In this document: piece after piece, positions 33,716-44,925 of the stretch
How the letters are laid out: each line of letters opens with the position of its first letter
Position numbering within the stretch: position 1 is the first letter of the stretch
NCBI GenBank assembly: GCA_009363875.1
Contig: CM018683.1
Location: forward strand, 44,877,711 to 44,941,710
Origin: Mikania micrantha
Taxonomy: Eukaryota; Streptophyta; Magnoliopsida; Asterales; Asteraceae
Reading direction: 5' to 3'
Length of the DNA stretch: 64,000 nt
Program-made: the position numbers and the translations under genes
Notes under the pieces: model-generated
Seen by the model: only the letters and a program-made list of their open reading frames with translations
Told to the model about the DNA's origin: nothing
Databases searched by the model: none

Positions 33716-36700
33716 GTGCAGAAATCCTCTTCAAACCAAAATCATCTCTGGTATGTGGATAGTGGAGGATCTAGGCACATGACTGGATGCAGATCCATTC
33801 TAAATGACTTCATTCCAAATAATGGAGGATCTGTTTCTTTCGGAAACAATGCAAAAGGTTGGATAGTGGGATCCGGTTCTGTCTCAAAAGGAAATTTGAA
33901 ATTTAAAGATGTTAGCTTAGTTGAAAACCTCAAGTTTAATCTCTTGAGTGTTTCTCAACTGGCTGACAAAAATTTTAATTCATTTTTCACTAAAGATAGT
34001 TGCAAAATTCTTTCTCCAGAAATAAACTCTAAAATAAAGGTCTTGATTGATCAACACACCTTGCTAACGGCTAGAAGACGTGGAAATGTCTATGTTGTAG
34101 ATATGACTACTGACTCTCAAACATCTTCACCTACATGTTTGATAGCCAAAGCATCATCTTCTGAAACCACTCTCTGGCATAGGAGACTCAGTCACCTTAA
34201 TCACCAAACTCTTCACAAGCTTTCAACCCTTTCTCTAGTAAGAGGATTGCCTTCTAAAGAATTTCATTTTGAAGGTCAATGTGAATCTTGCTTAAAGGGA
34301 AAGCAACATAAAACTTCACATAAGTCTATTGAGGAATCCAAAACAACTAACTGTCTTAATCTGCTTCATATGGATCTGTTTGGTCCAGTGAAGGTAGCTA
34401 GTTTGGCAAGAAAAAGATATTGTCTAGTTGTTGTGGATGATTACTCAAGATTTTGCTGGACCTTCTTCCTTTTCAGCAAAGATGAGACTTCTGATAAAAT
34501 AATTGCTATTGTCACTCATCTTGAAAGACAATTCAGTCTTCCTGTTAAAATGATAAGGAGTGACAATGGCACAGAATTCAAAAATCAAGTTCTTGATAAA
34601 TTCTGTATTTCTAAAGGAATCCTTAGACAATATAGTGCTCCTAGAACTCCTGCTCAAAATGGAGTTGTAGAAAGAAAGAACAGGACACTAATTGAAGCTG
34701 CAAGAACCATGCTTGCAGACTCAGGATTACCTTTATCATTCTGGGCTGAGGCAGTAAACACAGCTTGTTATGTATTGAACAGAGTTCACATTGTAAAAAG
34801 ACATAACAAGACTGCCTATGAAGTTCTGTATAAAATAAAGCCTCTCATTTCCTTCTTCAAAGTCTTTGGATGTCCGTGTTTTATCCTAAATACAAAAGAC
34901 TCTTTGTCCAAATTTGCTGCTAAAGTTGATTCTGGATACTTTGTTGGATACTCTCAGACTTCTAAAGCATATCGAGCTTTCAATCTCAGAACAAAAATAA
35001 TTGAGGAATCTATTGATGTAAAATTCAATGAATTAGCATCAACCTCATCCTTTCCTTCTGCACCCGATGATCTTTTTGATCTTGAAAGCTTTTCATTCAT
35101 CCCTTCCATCCCTTCTTCTTCTCCTTCGACAGAGTCATGTCAAACTTCTGAAGATCTATCTTCTATTGAGGAAGATTCTGTTTCAAAGTTCTTCACTTCT
35201 TTTCCATCTCATCAAACAAATTCTCAAGAAGCAAATTCTCAAAACCAAGATGATATACCATCTACTCCTTTATCTCCTGTCTTGGATAATGCATCCATAG
35301 ATGCTCCTGATCACATTCTAAACTCTCTGAGCCCCATTGAAAACTCATCTTCTTCCGATGCTGCCTCCTCAAATAACTGTTTGGACATCATTCCCTTCAA
35401 CAAAAATCATCCTCTAGAACAAATCTTAGGTGATCTAAGTAAAGGAGTTCAAACAAGAAGCCAGATTTCAAACTTTTGTCTTCATGCAGCCTTTCTATCC
35501 CAAATTGAGCCGTCTAAATATCAGGAGGCTCTTAAAGACAATAATTGGATAGAGGCAATGCAAGATGAACTGGTGCAGTTCAAAAGGCAAAATGTTTGGA
35601 CTCTATGTCCCTTGCCTGATGGAAAATATCCCATCGGAACCAGATGGGTATTCAGAAATAAAACAGATGACAGAGGCATTATAATAAAAAATAAAGCCAG
35701 GTTAGTGGTGCAAGGTTATTGTCAAGAGGAAGGTATTGACTATGATGAGACCTTTGCTCCTGTGGCAAGATTGGAAGCCATTAGACTCTTCCTAGCATTT
35801 GCCATCTCACATAACATAAAGGTATACCAAATGGACATAAAGAGTGCTTTCCTGTATGGAACAATAAAAGAGGAAGTCTATGTTTGTCAACCACCAGGAT
35901 TTGATGATGTTCATCATCCTGATTGGGTGTACAAACTAGACAAAGCACTTTATGGTCTAAAACAAGCTCCAAGAGCATGGTATGACACTCTATCTCAATT
36001 CCTTCTTTCTAATAATTTTTCTCGGGGGACCATTGATAAGACTTTGTTCATAAAAAGGGTAGATAAGGAACTCTTGTTAGTCCAAATTTATGTTGATGAC
36101 ATCATCTTTGGATCAACAAAACAGTCCATGTGTGAACAATTCTCTAAACTAATGTCTTCTAAGTTTGAAATGAGTGCTTTAAGTGAACTAAAAACATTTT
36201 TAGGACTTCAAGTCAAACAAACCCCACACGGGACTTTCATTCATCAATCTAAATATATAAAAGATCTTCTAAATAAATTTGATATGAATGATTGCAAAAT
36301 AATTTCTACTCCCATGGCAACAAGTCCTGGCATATGTCCAGATGACAATGGTGAACCTGTAGATCAAACTCTCTACAGGTGCATGATTGGTTCTCTGATG
36401 TATCTTACTGCATCAAGGCCAGACATCATGTATGCAACATGTGTCTGTGCAAGATACCAATCTGCTCCCAAACAATCTCATCTTTCATTTGTGAAGAGGA
36501 TACTCAGATATCTCAAAGGTACTCCTGTGCTAGGTATTTGGTATCCTGCTAATCAAATTTGCAAGCTTGTTGGTTTTACAGATAGTGATTATGCTGGTTG
36601 CTCGCTCACCAGAAAGTCTACTTCAGGAGGTTGTCAGTTCTTTGCAGGTTGCTTAGTGTCATGGCAAAGCAAGAAGCAAACATCAGTGTCAAATTCAACT

Positions 36701-37033
36701 GCTGAAGCTGAATACATTGCAGCAGCCCATTGCACTGCCCAAATTCTTTGGTTACAATACCAACTGCTAGATTTTGGAATAACTGAACTAAAAACACCTC
36801 TTCTGATAGACAGCGAAGCTGCCAAAAACATAATAAAGAATCCTGTCTATCATTCTAAAACCAAACACATTGAAATAAGGCATCCCTTCATTAGAGACTG
36901 TTTTGAAAAAGGACTAATAGTTCCAGAACATGTCTCTACAAGTGATCAAATAGCTGACATATTTACCAAGCCCTTAGACTCCTCAACTTTCTCTAAGTTT
37001 GTAGCAAAACTGGGCATGATAAATATGAGTTAA
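33716..37033 (+). CDS. pol: Pol polyprotein of Copia-2 (PR-IN-RT-RH), uninterrupted
   Basis: The frame is open from 33695 to TAA 37031-37033 and is shifted relative to gag. Numbering from the GTG at 33716: protease DSG at 15-17; integrase zinc region (HRRLSHLNHQTLH, CESCLKGKQ) and catalytic D220, D283, E319 with 35-residue spacing; reverse transcriptase with QMDIKSAF and YVDD at 792-795; RNase H with D956, E997/E999 and D1032. There is no ATG near the protease start, and the DNA before it (CTAAT, pyrimidines, GTGCAG at 33716-33721) looks like a 3' splice site. Pol is therefore probably made through splicing or recoding, not from its own start. Cleaved products copy and integrate the element. 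Confidence 0.95.
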   Translation: MQKSSSNQNHLWYVDSGGSRHMTGCRSILNDFIPNNGGSVSFGNNAKGWIVGSGSVSKGNLKFKDVSLVENLKFNLLSVSQLADKNFNSFFTKDSCKILSPEINSKIKVLIDQHTLLTARRRGNVYVVDMTTDSQTSSPTCLIAKASSSETTLWHRRLSHLNHQTLHKLSTLSLVRGLPSKEFHFEGQCESCLKGKQHKTSHKSIEESKTTNCLNLLHMDLFGPVKVASLARKRYCLVVVDDYSRFCWTFFLFSKDETSDKIIAIVTHLERQFSLPVKMIRSDNGTEFKNQVLDKFCISKGILRQYSAPRTPAQNGVVERKNRTLIEAARTMLADSGLPLSFWAEAVNTACYVLNRVHIVKRHNKTAYEVLYKIKPLISFFKVFGCPCFILNTKDSLSKFAAKVDSGYFVGYSQTSKAYRAFNLRTKIIEESIDVKFNELASTSSFPSAPDDLFDLESFSFIPSIPSSSPSTESCQTSEDLSSIEEDSVSKFFTSFPSHQTNSQEANSQNQDDIPSTPLSPVLDNASIDAPDHILNSLSPIENSSSSDAASSNNCLDIIPFNKNHPLEQILGDLSKGVQTRSQISNFCLHAAFLSQIEPSKYQEALKDNNWIEAMQDELVQFKRQNVWTLCPLPDGKYPIGTRWVFRNKTDDRGIIIKNKARLVVQGYCQEEGIDYDETFAPVARLEAIRLFLAFAISHNIKVYQMDIKSAFLYGTIKEEVYVCQPPGFDDVHHPDWVYKLDKALYGLKQAPRAWYDTLSQFLLSNNFSRGTIDKTLFIKRVDKELLLVQIYVDDIIFGSTKQSMCEQFSKLMSSKFEMSALSELKTFLGLQVKQTPHGTFIHQSKYIKDLLNKFDMNDCKIISTPMATSPGICPDDNGEPVDQTLYRCMIGSLMYLTASRPDIMYATCVCARYQSAPKQSHLSFVKRILRYLKGTPVLGIWYPANQICKLVGFTDSDYAGCSLTRKSTSGGCQFFAGCLVSWQSKKQTSVSNSTAEAEYIAAAHCTAQILWLQYQLLDFGITELKTPLLIDSEAAKNIIKNPVYHSKTKHIEIRHPFIRDCFEKGLIVPEHVSTSDQIADIFTKPLDSSTFSKFVAKLGMINMS

Positions 37034-37551
37034 TAAACATTAAAGGATAGTTTTTATAAATTATCCAGACAATGGATATTGGATAAACAACTGATAAAGA
37101 AATCTTGATTTCTTTCAGTAATTATCTCTATACACAGATAGGATCAGTGGCCATATAATCACTGCTTCATATCTATCTGATGTTTAAACTTTCCATTGTT
37201 ACATTCCTCTCCTTCCGATGTCGTTTCTTCCGAAGATAGCTTCTTCTTCTATTTTCTTCTTCCGAAAACTTTCATAAGTTTATTTAACTTGTGTCTAAAA
37301 TAAGATTCTTCCGATTCTGAAATAAAAATCTTGAGCTTTGCATTTGATGTGACAGTTGTCAATCTTTCTGATAGACCCGAGTCTCAATACTGACTCTCAC
37401 GGCTCAAGAAGATTATTACCGCCATTTTTTTAACCAATAATCTTCTCGGATTACTTTCCTTATTTCTCCTCTTCTTCTCCATAATTCTACTTAAACCCTA
37501 TTTCTTCTCTGGTTTTCAAGAAACCCTTCTTCCTCTTGAAAACTCTAAATA
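37034..37551 (+). other. Spacer after pol in Copia-2
   Basis: No ORF. CTTCCGAAG-type motifs lie at 37210-37320, as in the same part of Copia-1, followed by a pyrimidine-rich stretch (37430-37530). Confidence 0.55.
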
Positions 37552-38890
37552 ATGCTCATGGTTACGGATGATAAATTGTCAGGTATGTCGCCTGGCACGA
37601 AGCACTTATGCTTACCTTGTCGCAAGCTTCATGCTTATGATAATGGCGTAACGGCTTCGGACCAGGCTTCATTCCTCACAAAACTTCGTCTGTACTTTTC
37701 GGATGTGCATGAACATGTCTTCTTGACCAAATGTGTAAGTCTCAACCTCTATCTCTTATTCTATCTCAGCTTTATAATTTCATACATAATCCTGAACTTT
37801 TTAGGTTAACCTGAAAAACTTGATTATGTAGAAGTCAGTCCTTTTGATCTTTACAGGCAACTATTTCAAATAACTTCTTTTTGATAATCTGGTATATCAT
37901 CAAAAATGTTCATAGTTCCGGCTATGCTTTCAGTTTGTCTCTTTGATCTTCATAATATTATAACGGACTTGACTAACTGATGTTCAAAATGATGAACATT
38001 GATGGATGATACTAAAGAAATACCAATCTTTAGTAAACCCACATCCACTCTTCTTCCACACCTAAATCAGGTACTGGCCATAAAATACTTTTCCAAAACC
38101 TTCCAAGCCTAATAAACCCAAAAAATCTGTTCAGGAAGATGAGATCCCTGAACATGATTGTGTTCCCACTGAACACATGGATACATCTGTTTCATCCTCA
38201 TAGATATATCAAGAATCTCTTCCTATCCTGCTCCTCATTAATCCTCTTCACAGGATGATGTTGTATTCCTAAGGGAACCCTAACTAACCATTGAAATGTC
38301 AGTTGACATTCAGTTGGTCGTCCTCTCTCCCAGGGACAACTCTGTTCTTTCTAAAAGCCCCCCACTATCTATCAACATTTCTCTACCCTATAAAAGAGGA
38401 TGAGATCCGGTTGTCAAGTCCATCTTGACTTCCTGATCATATATCAGAAGCATCCATTTCACATGAAAATTCAATGAATTCTCATCTGAATGGATTAGGC
38501 AATAAGACTCCTGGTATGGCAACAGCCAATGAAGTTTTTCTTTTAAACTAAGGCTGGAAATCCCCAGAACCAAGAAAAAGGGGTTTATGACATTTCTGAG
38601 ATGGACTCAGGTCATAATAAAACTGACTCTCTAGTCAGGGATTCGGATGACATCTACAAAATGATGGACGGATCAGTTCTTCACACTATGGAATTAACGG
38701 ATATCTTTAGTCCTGTAATCCAAATCCAACCCCATGCAGGCACCTTCATTTGAAGGTTTTCTAATATTTTCACCCACCTTCACTACTACTACCCTTCCTC
38801 CACTGCCTTTCAAGGAGCATTTCGCCCACTTCTTTCTACCTCTCTTTCTTCCCTGCCTTGTCTCCGGCTGATTAAGCCAAAAAGAGGGAG
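37552..38890 (+). pseudogene. Remnant of the third ORF in Copia-2
   Basis: Segments at 37860-38600 align with Copia-1 ORF3 (for example GTTCAGGAAGATGAGAT near 38125 against 14395), but the N-terminal domain coding region and the C-terminal block (16.0-17.2 kb of Copia-1) are missing and stops occur in every frame. An 85-codon ORF starts at 37552. ORF3 function is therefore absent while gag and pol remain open. Confidence 0.7.
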
Positions 38891-39070
38891 ATATTACATA
38901 AGCTAACTCAAAAGGTGGCTAACGCTTAAAAAGAAGCCTAGCTCTAATAAACAAAGAAGCCTTTGCTTTACTGAGACCCCATTTGAACCATTCTCATGTT
39001 CTTTCCCCACTGAGTCTGATGTTCTAGAAATTGATTGGGATCTAACACTAAGTGGTTTTGGCTTCATCAG

Positions 39071-39083
39071 TCCAGAGGGAGAT
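39071..39083 (+). other. Polypurine tract of Copia-2
   Basis: CCAGAGGGAGAT precedes TGTTGG of the 3' LTR, a form common in Sirevirus-type elements. Confidence 0.8.
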
Positions 39084-39958
39084 TGTTGGAATATAAGGAC
39101 TGACGAAGCAAAACCACCTTTCAAATAATCTTTGTAATAAATGTTGCAGGACAATAGCTTCCGAAGACAAGTCTTCAGAAGAACCTTCGGAAGACACAAA
39201 TAAAAGACAACTGCTTCCGAAGACAAATAAAAGACAACTGCTTCCGAAGACAAGTCTTCAGAAGAACCTTCGGAAGACACAAATAAAAGACAACTGCTTC
39301 CGAAGACAAATAAAAGAAAAATGCTTCCGAAGACAATACTTCAGAAGTTGCTTCGGAAGACTCTATCTGAAGACAAACCTCAGAAGACACTATCGGAAGA
39401 GAACTTTTGCTTCCGAAGAATAAAAGTCATTTACTTCGGAAGACTTCCAAAGACATCTGCCTCGGAAGAAAAACAATATTTCAGAAGACATATGTTTCTT
39501 CTGATAAAAGAATAAATGTAACCTTCTTTAGGATAACTGTCTACATTAGATAGTTTCATATAAAGAGCTTCCAAAAGAATAATGTATTAGCATCAGTACA
39601 AAAGTCTGAACTAAGATCTTTAAAGATCCTATGTTGACTTTACACTTGTACTATTCTGATGCTACAGTGTCTGTAATAGTGTCATCAGTCTTATCTGTTT
39701 GTCTTCTTCTTGTATTTGTCCTGAAACATTAAATGTCGGGGCTATTTATACCCCAACATCCTATGAATAATATAACACTTTTCTGAATCTTCTTTGTGTT
39801 GTCCTACTGTTTTCTCTTCTCTTTTCTTCTAACTTAAGAAAACTAAACACTAAAATAACTAAAGAGCAAAATTCCAGAGGGAGCAAAACCTCAAAAGCTT
39901 TGTCTAAGCTCTTGATCCTGGTTAAGTTAGTCTCTCCTCAGCTCACTGATTCTCTACA
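39084..39958 (+). repeat. 3' LTR of Copia-2
   Basis: Identical to the 5' LTR except for four substitutions and one added 27 bp unit (CTTCCGAAGACAAATAAAAG plus ACAACTG) in the palindrome cluster. Confidence 0.96.
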
Positions 39959-39963
39959 GAAGT

Positions 39964-40040
39964 CCTAACGATAACGATTGTGTGAACTTCAAGTATGGAA
40001 CTCTAAGAATATAGATTTCAGACTTTAAAGTCCTAAGTAT
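39964..40040. repeat. 66-67 bp tandem repeat, right part
   Basis: Completion of the unit broken by Copia-2 and one further unit starting GATTGTGTGAAC at 39976; belongs to solo LTR 2. Confidence 0.8.
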
Positions 40041-40979
40041 ATATACCAGATGTGAATAAGTTTGTTTACAAGAGCGTGTCCATGTTACATATCATATTAT
40101 GATTTTGAATACCCAAATGTACAAAAGCATATCTTTGATAAGGTCGTGTGCCATGACAAGTCATGACTAAAGTTCCTTTGATCCAAAGATTATCTTGAAA
40201 GTATGCAAGCTACCAACATAAGCCAACATAAGTTTTATACTATGAAATGAAAACTATTTAAGGAATTACTTCCAAAATAGTTAATCACATGTGTCACCCC
40301 AAAAGATTTCAAAATAGAAAATAGGGGCTATGATCTGACCTTAATTGAGTGTGCAATAGATTGAATCTGATTATCGATGCTCTCACTTGTTGTAGATGGT
40401 TTGATTGGATTCAAGTCCTTGTGTAGCATTTTGATGTGTTTTAAGGTTTTGAATAACTGGTTGTAACTAACTTATATTGCCTTTAAATATTTGGTTAGAA
40501 GCTCATTGTTAGTGTTATTACCCTTTTCTAAGTATACTAGGTTATCATGCCATTCACTAACCAACTTAAGCTTAGCCATAGGTCCTTTGTATTATGGTCT
40601 ATAATGTTTATTAAAGTGGTTTATTTACATGTTTAAGACTTTAAACTAAGATTAGTATTTTAAAAGTTTACAACATAATACACCATGCATAGAACTTGTC
40701 GTGAATAGTGTAACATGAGTTTATTATGATACTGAAACCCTTGTGCTCACGATATCCTTAATGACTTCATGTACTAGACCTTGATTATTATTGACATAGT
40801 TTATAATTAAATTGAGCTAAGCTTAGGTTGGAGAAATTTCAAACCGTAGCCATTTAGAATTGGATGAGAGCTGAACCACCCTTTCCTGACCCTCTATGCT
40901 TTAATGATCGAGTAACAATTGGTTTATGGTTGGTTTTGGTTCATTTTAGGTTTAGAATACTTGGATGAGGTTTAGGGAC

Positions 40980-41330
40980 TAGTATCGATGATTTAAGAAG
41001 TTGGAATGTGGTGTCGATACTGCTAGTATCGACATAAAACACCTAGAATCAAATTTGAAGGCCATCAATACTATAGTATCGACAGCCTTGCTTCCCATCG
41101 ATACTAGGCCTTCGATATTACCAATATAGATGACCCTTATACACCTTGCACACTTGAAATCCATCGAGATTATCATTATCAACCACGTCTTGGTTGCTGG
41201 GAGCTCGTCGAACTTGTTAGGTTCGATGGAAGAACACGATGAAGCTTCATCCATCGATACTAACCTCCCTTCACTTTCTTGTGTTGATACTAGCTTCTGG
41301 CCATAACCAAGACTTTCTTTGCCTTCCATT
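40980..41330. repeat. Cluster of TATCGA/TCGATA motifs in solo LTR 2
   Basis: GTATCGATG, TGTCGATACTGCTAGTATCG and similar forms occur about eight times in 350 bp in both orientations, downstream of the LTR promoter on the minus strand. Confidence 0.75.
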
Positions 41331-41686
41331 ACTTAATGTGAATTCATCCAAGTGTGTCAGGTTCGAAGGTAGTTCGTTTTACATGGTTTTGATTGTCCCA
41401 TAACCGGTTTTATGTTCAAAAAGTTTCGGGTTTACAAAACCCTAAAAATCTGAATCTTTAGATCAAAACCTGTTGAGATTAAGACATTTAGAGCACGAAT
41501 CCTTTGTAATTCCTTAATGTAGACGATGAGAGCTTTCCACAGACACCAAGATCTCGTCATTTGGTGAAGAAACGAGTGAGATCCGACGTGGGTTTTCAGA
41601 GAGAGTGTAGAGAGAGAGCGCTCTAGGAATTCTAGTGAGAGAGAGTGTTTGAGCTGGTAGGTGGATCCATAAATGAGAGGTTTATA

Positions 41687-41696
41687 CCTTTTATAG
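41687..41696 (-). promoter_or_regulatory. TATA box of solo LTR 2
   Basis: On the minus strand CTATAAAAGG, followed by a leader with CTCTCTCTCACTAG about 50-90 bp downstream, as is usual near an LTR transcription start. Confidence 0.6.
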
Positions 41697-42202
41697 TTCG
41701 GGTAGGAATACGCGTGTTCGGGTTCGCTCGATTTTGCGTTTACACGTTATGAGTATATGTAAACGTTACATTTTCATTAAAAATAGTTTTATTTTATCAT
41801 TTTAGGAGGTAATTCCTAATAAATATTTTACGTGAAATCTTATTATTATTTTATTTTCGAAATTGTTTATTTTAAGTATTTAGTCAGAGCGTATAACTTT
41901 CGTGGAATTCGTACGAATCGTCACCCGTACAAACATGACGATTGTTTTACTTTCTGTTTTGGTTTTCTAATTATAAGATATCATTTAAAATGTTAAACCC
42001 ACAGTTATATTTGTGCAAATCGTCATTCCCACGAATACAATATTAGTTTAATATTCTATAATGTTATCCTTGATTGTTTTGAAATTGGTTCCTCACAATC
42101 GTTTGTGTTCTATCATTTGCTTATTTTGGATTACATGACTTATGAATTATGTTATCAGACTTCGGATTCCTCGTTACTGACAGAATCTCATGCCTTAACT
42201 GT

Positions 42203-42220
42203 TGTGTGTGTGTGTGTGTT
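42203..42220. repeat. (TG)n microsatellite
   Basis: Eight to nine TG units within solo LTR 2, near its minus-strand start. Confidence 0.9.
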
Positions 42221-42341
42221 AATTTTTTACTTGTTTTTCTTTGAATATTCACAATGTTGTTAACAAACGAACTAATAATTACATACATGTATTTAAAAGT
42301 ATCATCCGTACATACGACTACTGTACAAATGTTACAAGGAC

Positions 42342-43429
42342 ATTGCAACTCGAGTCATCAAACTGAATCCTCCTTAACTTAATATCACACAAATTATGAT
42401 AAACTTGGAACCTATAGTAATTTAGGTTCCTATTAAAGTGTTTATGACTCGTTGGATTAATCTGGATATTTCCAGATCAACCAAATAAGTATTATTTTTG
42501 ATTATATCATCGAACAGTTTCTCAACTGATTTCTGATCTAGGAATAGTCAATCCTTGTTATTAATCACTTAGGTATCATGAAATATAGGAATACTATATT
42601 GAAATTGATTTGATATCCATATTCAATATATTAATCTAACTGTTAATATGAAAATCAGATTTTATTTCAATGATTATCCTAACTTTTGGTCATTAACTTG
42701 AAAACGCTTAGATTTGATCTAGCATTCCAAGGAATGATCAAGTCATCCATAACCGTTGTCATGATCTTATAGATTAAAACTATTATGATATAGAGATTAG
42801 TTTTATGATAATCGGACAACATAACGGATGAAAAGGAAGATTTCACCGTTAACCTTCAGATTTGTTTATTTTCACCTATTCCTAACCATCATCTAGGAAA
42901 TAATCTACAACAATAACCTTTGCATTGTGCTCAAATACTAGATTCAAACCATACATTATCAAACTAGTAGGAGATTGAATCGTTACCCATTCGAATGGAT
43001 CTTCAGTTGAAAATGACGAGATGATGTTGTACAGATGATTCCTAGCTCAAATTCTATGTTTTCTTTTTAGCGGTGATATAGAGGTTTGAAAGGATGCAAA
43101 TCAAATTTTGAAGCGTTTAAGTTCAAAAGGAAGAAAAAAAATATATAAACTTTTGGAACAATCTGATTGTTCTAGTTTATTTATGATCGCCGACCCTTCG
43201 TTGTGTACCACCAAGAGAGCCTGAGGGGCCTTGGCGTACCGCGATGTTTCCCGGATTTAAGATATTTTCTAATTTTCTTGTTTTCGAAATTCCAGGAGAA
43301 TGCAAACTCCGTTTTTCGCAACGTTTTCGTCCACATTTACGATTTCTCAAGTATTTTCTAACCATGGAAGTATGATAAACTTTGCTAGAATTAGAAGTCT
43401 GATGGAACCTAATTGTCACATAAACCAAA
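42342..43429 (-). repeat. Probable right part of LTR 3 and unassigned DNA
   Basis: Sequence after the AGGAC duplication continues the element interrupted at 28586. It is AT-rich with no ORF of note; an 87-codon minus ORF at 43177-43440 has no recognisable motif. The boundary with the next element is unclear. Confidence 0.3.
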
Positions 43430-43977
43430 CCAATCGGCATTGACGGTTTTACGGTTTGGTTTTCGCGGTTTCACGGTTATATAAAAAACCACAGAGAACA
43501 TTTAATATAATGATGCAAAAGACTAGAATCCATTAGAAATTCTAATTTCAAAAGTCAAAGCAATAATCTAAAAGTCAACCATTATCAAAATAACAAAGCT
43601 GGTCTAAAAAGCGTGATGAATGAACTTAGATTAAAGATCATCTTCTAAATCAATAATATTATCATCATCCTTTGCATTTTTATACAACCAGTGAGCCGTG
43701 AATAAAGATAATAGAGACTGAATGGGCAAGGAAAATGACAAGAGCTAACTTAGGTTTTTCAATAATTCTAAGATATATAAATTGTTATGCGCTAAAAATT
43801 TTACCCGAGATATTTCAGGATCATGGATATTTAGGAATATTTGGGGATATATAACTAGATAACCATTATCTCTGTTTATTCATAATCAGCTTTGCGAGAT
43901 TATAGGAATTGACAGGTCGGTAGATGACTCAGCAAAAATCATGTAATGGGACTCCAACCGATTTATCTTGGAATGCG
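43430..43977. repeat. hAT-like remnant
   Basis: ACGGTTTTACGGTTTGG, CGCGGTTTCACGG and AAAAGTCAAAGCAATAATC resemble non-autonomous hAT-type sequence in plants. No terminal repeats or target duplication could be paired with confidence. Confidence 0.3.
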
Positions 43978-43982
43978 GCAAC

Positions 43983-44742
43983 TGTTTCGGGTAAAAATTA
44001 ACAAGTCTAATTTTTAGCAAAACCGAATTAGTTCTGTGGGATTTTGTGTTTTACAATCAAGAAAACAGTTTATAAGAAAAATTCGATAAAATTATCCCGA
44101 AGGATCCCTAGTGATATTTCAGAATATGAAATGAAGTAAACAACTTTCACACGAGATTTGTACGAGGAAAAGCCCTTAATCCCTTATGATTGCCGGCATA
44201 AAAACCTCGAGAGGTGACAATCATCACTTTGCCTTGTTCTTATTAATATAATTAAACAAAATTACAAAACAAGAGCACAAATGATCAATCTCTAAGTGTG
44301 TCTGAATATCGTGAATGTATGCAAGAAATAAGCAGAAGTAAAATTAGTGCGTATGGTGTGTGTTCCTAGATCGACCATTGCCTCAATTTATACTACAAAA
44401 TTGTACAACGATAAAATATACAGTTCCACAATTCTCGCTCCACTTCCTTGTCAGGCGCCAACCAAGTCCACAAAACCTTTGATATCTTCTTTGGTTAGTC
44501 CACGTTTTTCTCCACAATGCGGCAAAATAGGAATATTAGTATTATTTGACCTGTTGACTTAATTCAAACATTAGCAGCACATGTTGAATTAATAAATAAC
44601 AATAATTAATAAAAAAATCATTATTTATCAATTAAGTCGTTAGTTCATGGAAATTTTTATACGCAAATATTCCTACATATCCGGAAGTATTTTGTATCCC
44701 TAAATATCCTTAATTATAAGGCAAAATTTTACAGGCACAACA
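43983..44742 (-). repeat. 3' LTR of Tat B, 760 bp
   Basis: Read on the minus strand it runs from TGTTGTGCC to CCCGAAACA. A TATA-like GTATAAATTGAGG lies at about 44395-44380. Its U5 matches 59680-60005 and its U3 matches 59106-59503, each on the opposite strand. The flank GCAAC (43978-43982) has no partner because the 5' end is lost. Confidence 0.8.
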
Positions 44743-44750
44743 ATTGCCCC
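44743..44750 (-). other. Polypurine tract of Tat B
   Basis: GGGGCAAT on the minus strand, immediately before the TGTTGTGCC LTR start. Confidence 0.7.
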
Positions 44751-44925
44751 TAAATTATTACTTCAACCAATCTTGTTGTAAGAATTTAAAATTACCGTTT
44801 GTTTCGGCTCCATATTGAAAATTCAAATTTTAAATTTCGATTTGAACGTTGATGTGACGGTTACTGATTGTAGCGGTTTCCCACATATTTCCAGCCGTTT
44901 ATAATGATCATCTTTCGCGCTTTAG

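Larger units (their letters stand above)
29884..39958 (+). mobile_element. Copia-2: young Sirevirus-like Ty1/copia element, 10.1 kb
   Basis: LTRs (848 and 875 bp) start TGTTGG and end TCTACA, and the duplication GAAGT flanks both sides (29879-29883, 39959-39963). By eye they differ by four substitutions and one 27 bp repeat unit, about 0.5% divergence. Primer site, long gag, separate pol, a decayed ORF3 region and a polypurine tract follow in order. Gag and Pol frames are uninterrupted with all catalytic residues visible, so the proteins could be functional. Compared with Copia-1 the third ORF is mostly deleted. Confidence 0.97.
28587..42336 (-). mobile_element. Solo LTR 2 (minus), split by Copia-2; net about 3,670 bp
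   Basis: Plus-strand ends are TGTCACACC and GTTACA, that is TGTAAC...GGTGTGACA on the minus strand. The duplication AGGAC lies on both sides (28582-28586, 42337-42341). Removing Copia-2 and one copy of its GAAGT duplication leaves about 3,670 bp. On the minus strand the order is U3, a TATA box at 41696-41687, a pyrimidine-rich leader, the TATCGA motif cluster, a 66 bp tandem array and U5. No internal coding region is left, so it is a solo LTR. Small ORFs such as 40979-41329 are by-products of the motif cluster. Confidence 0.9.

Noticed and set aside
40979..41329. 116-codon minus-strand ORF
   Set aside because: It lies inside solo LTR 2 and owes its length to the TATCGA motif cluster; no protein family resemblance.
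27555..43500. One large hAT element spanning both GGTTT-rich stretches
   Set aside because: The two ends are only loosely similar and no 8 bp target duplication was found.
43965..43982. Primer binding site next to the Tat B LTR
   Set aside because: GTTGCCGCATTCC is not a TGGCGCC match, and the polypurine tract at 44743 shows this is the 3' LTR, so this is flanking DNA.
44347..44562. 71-codon plus-strand ORF, repeated near 59.1 kb
   Set aside because: It is antisense to the U3 of the Tat B LTR; its recurrence reflects LTR copies, not a conserved protein.
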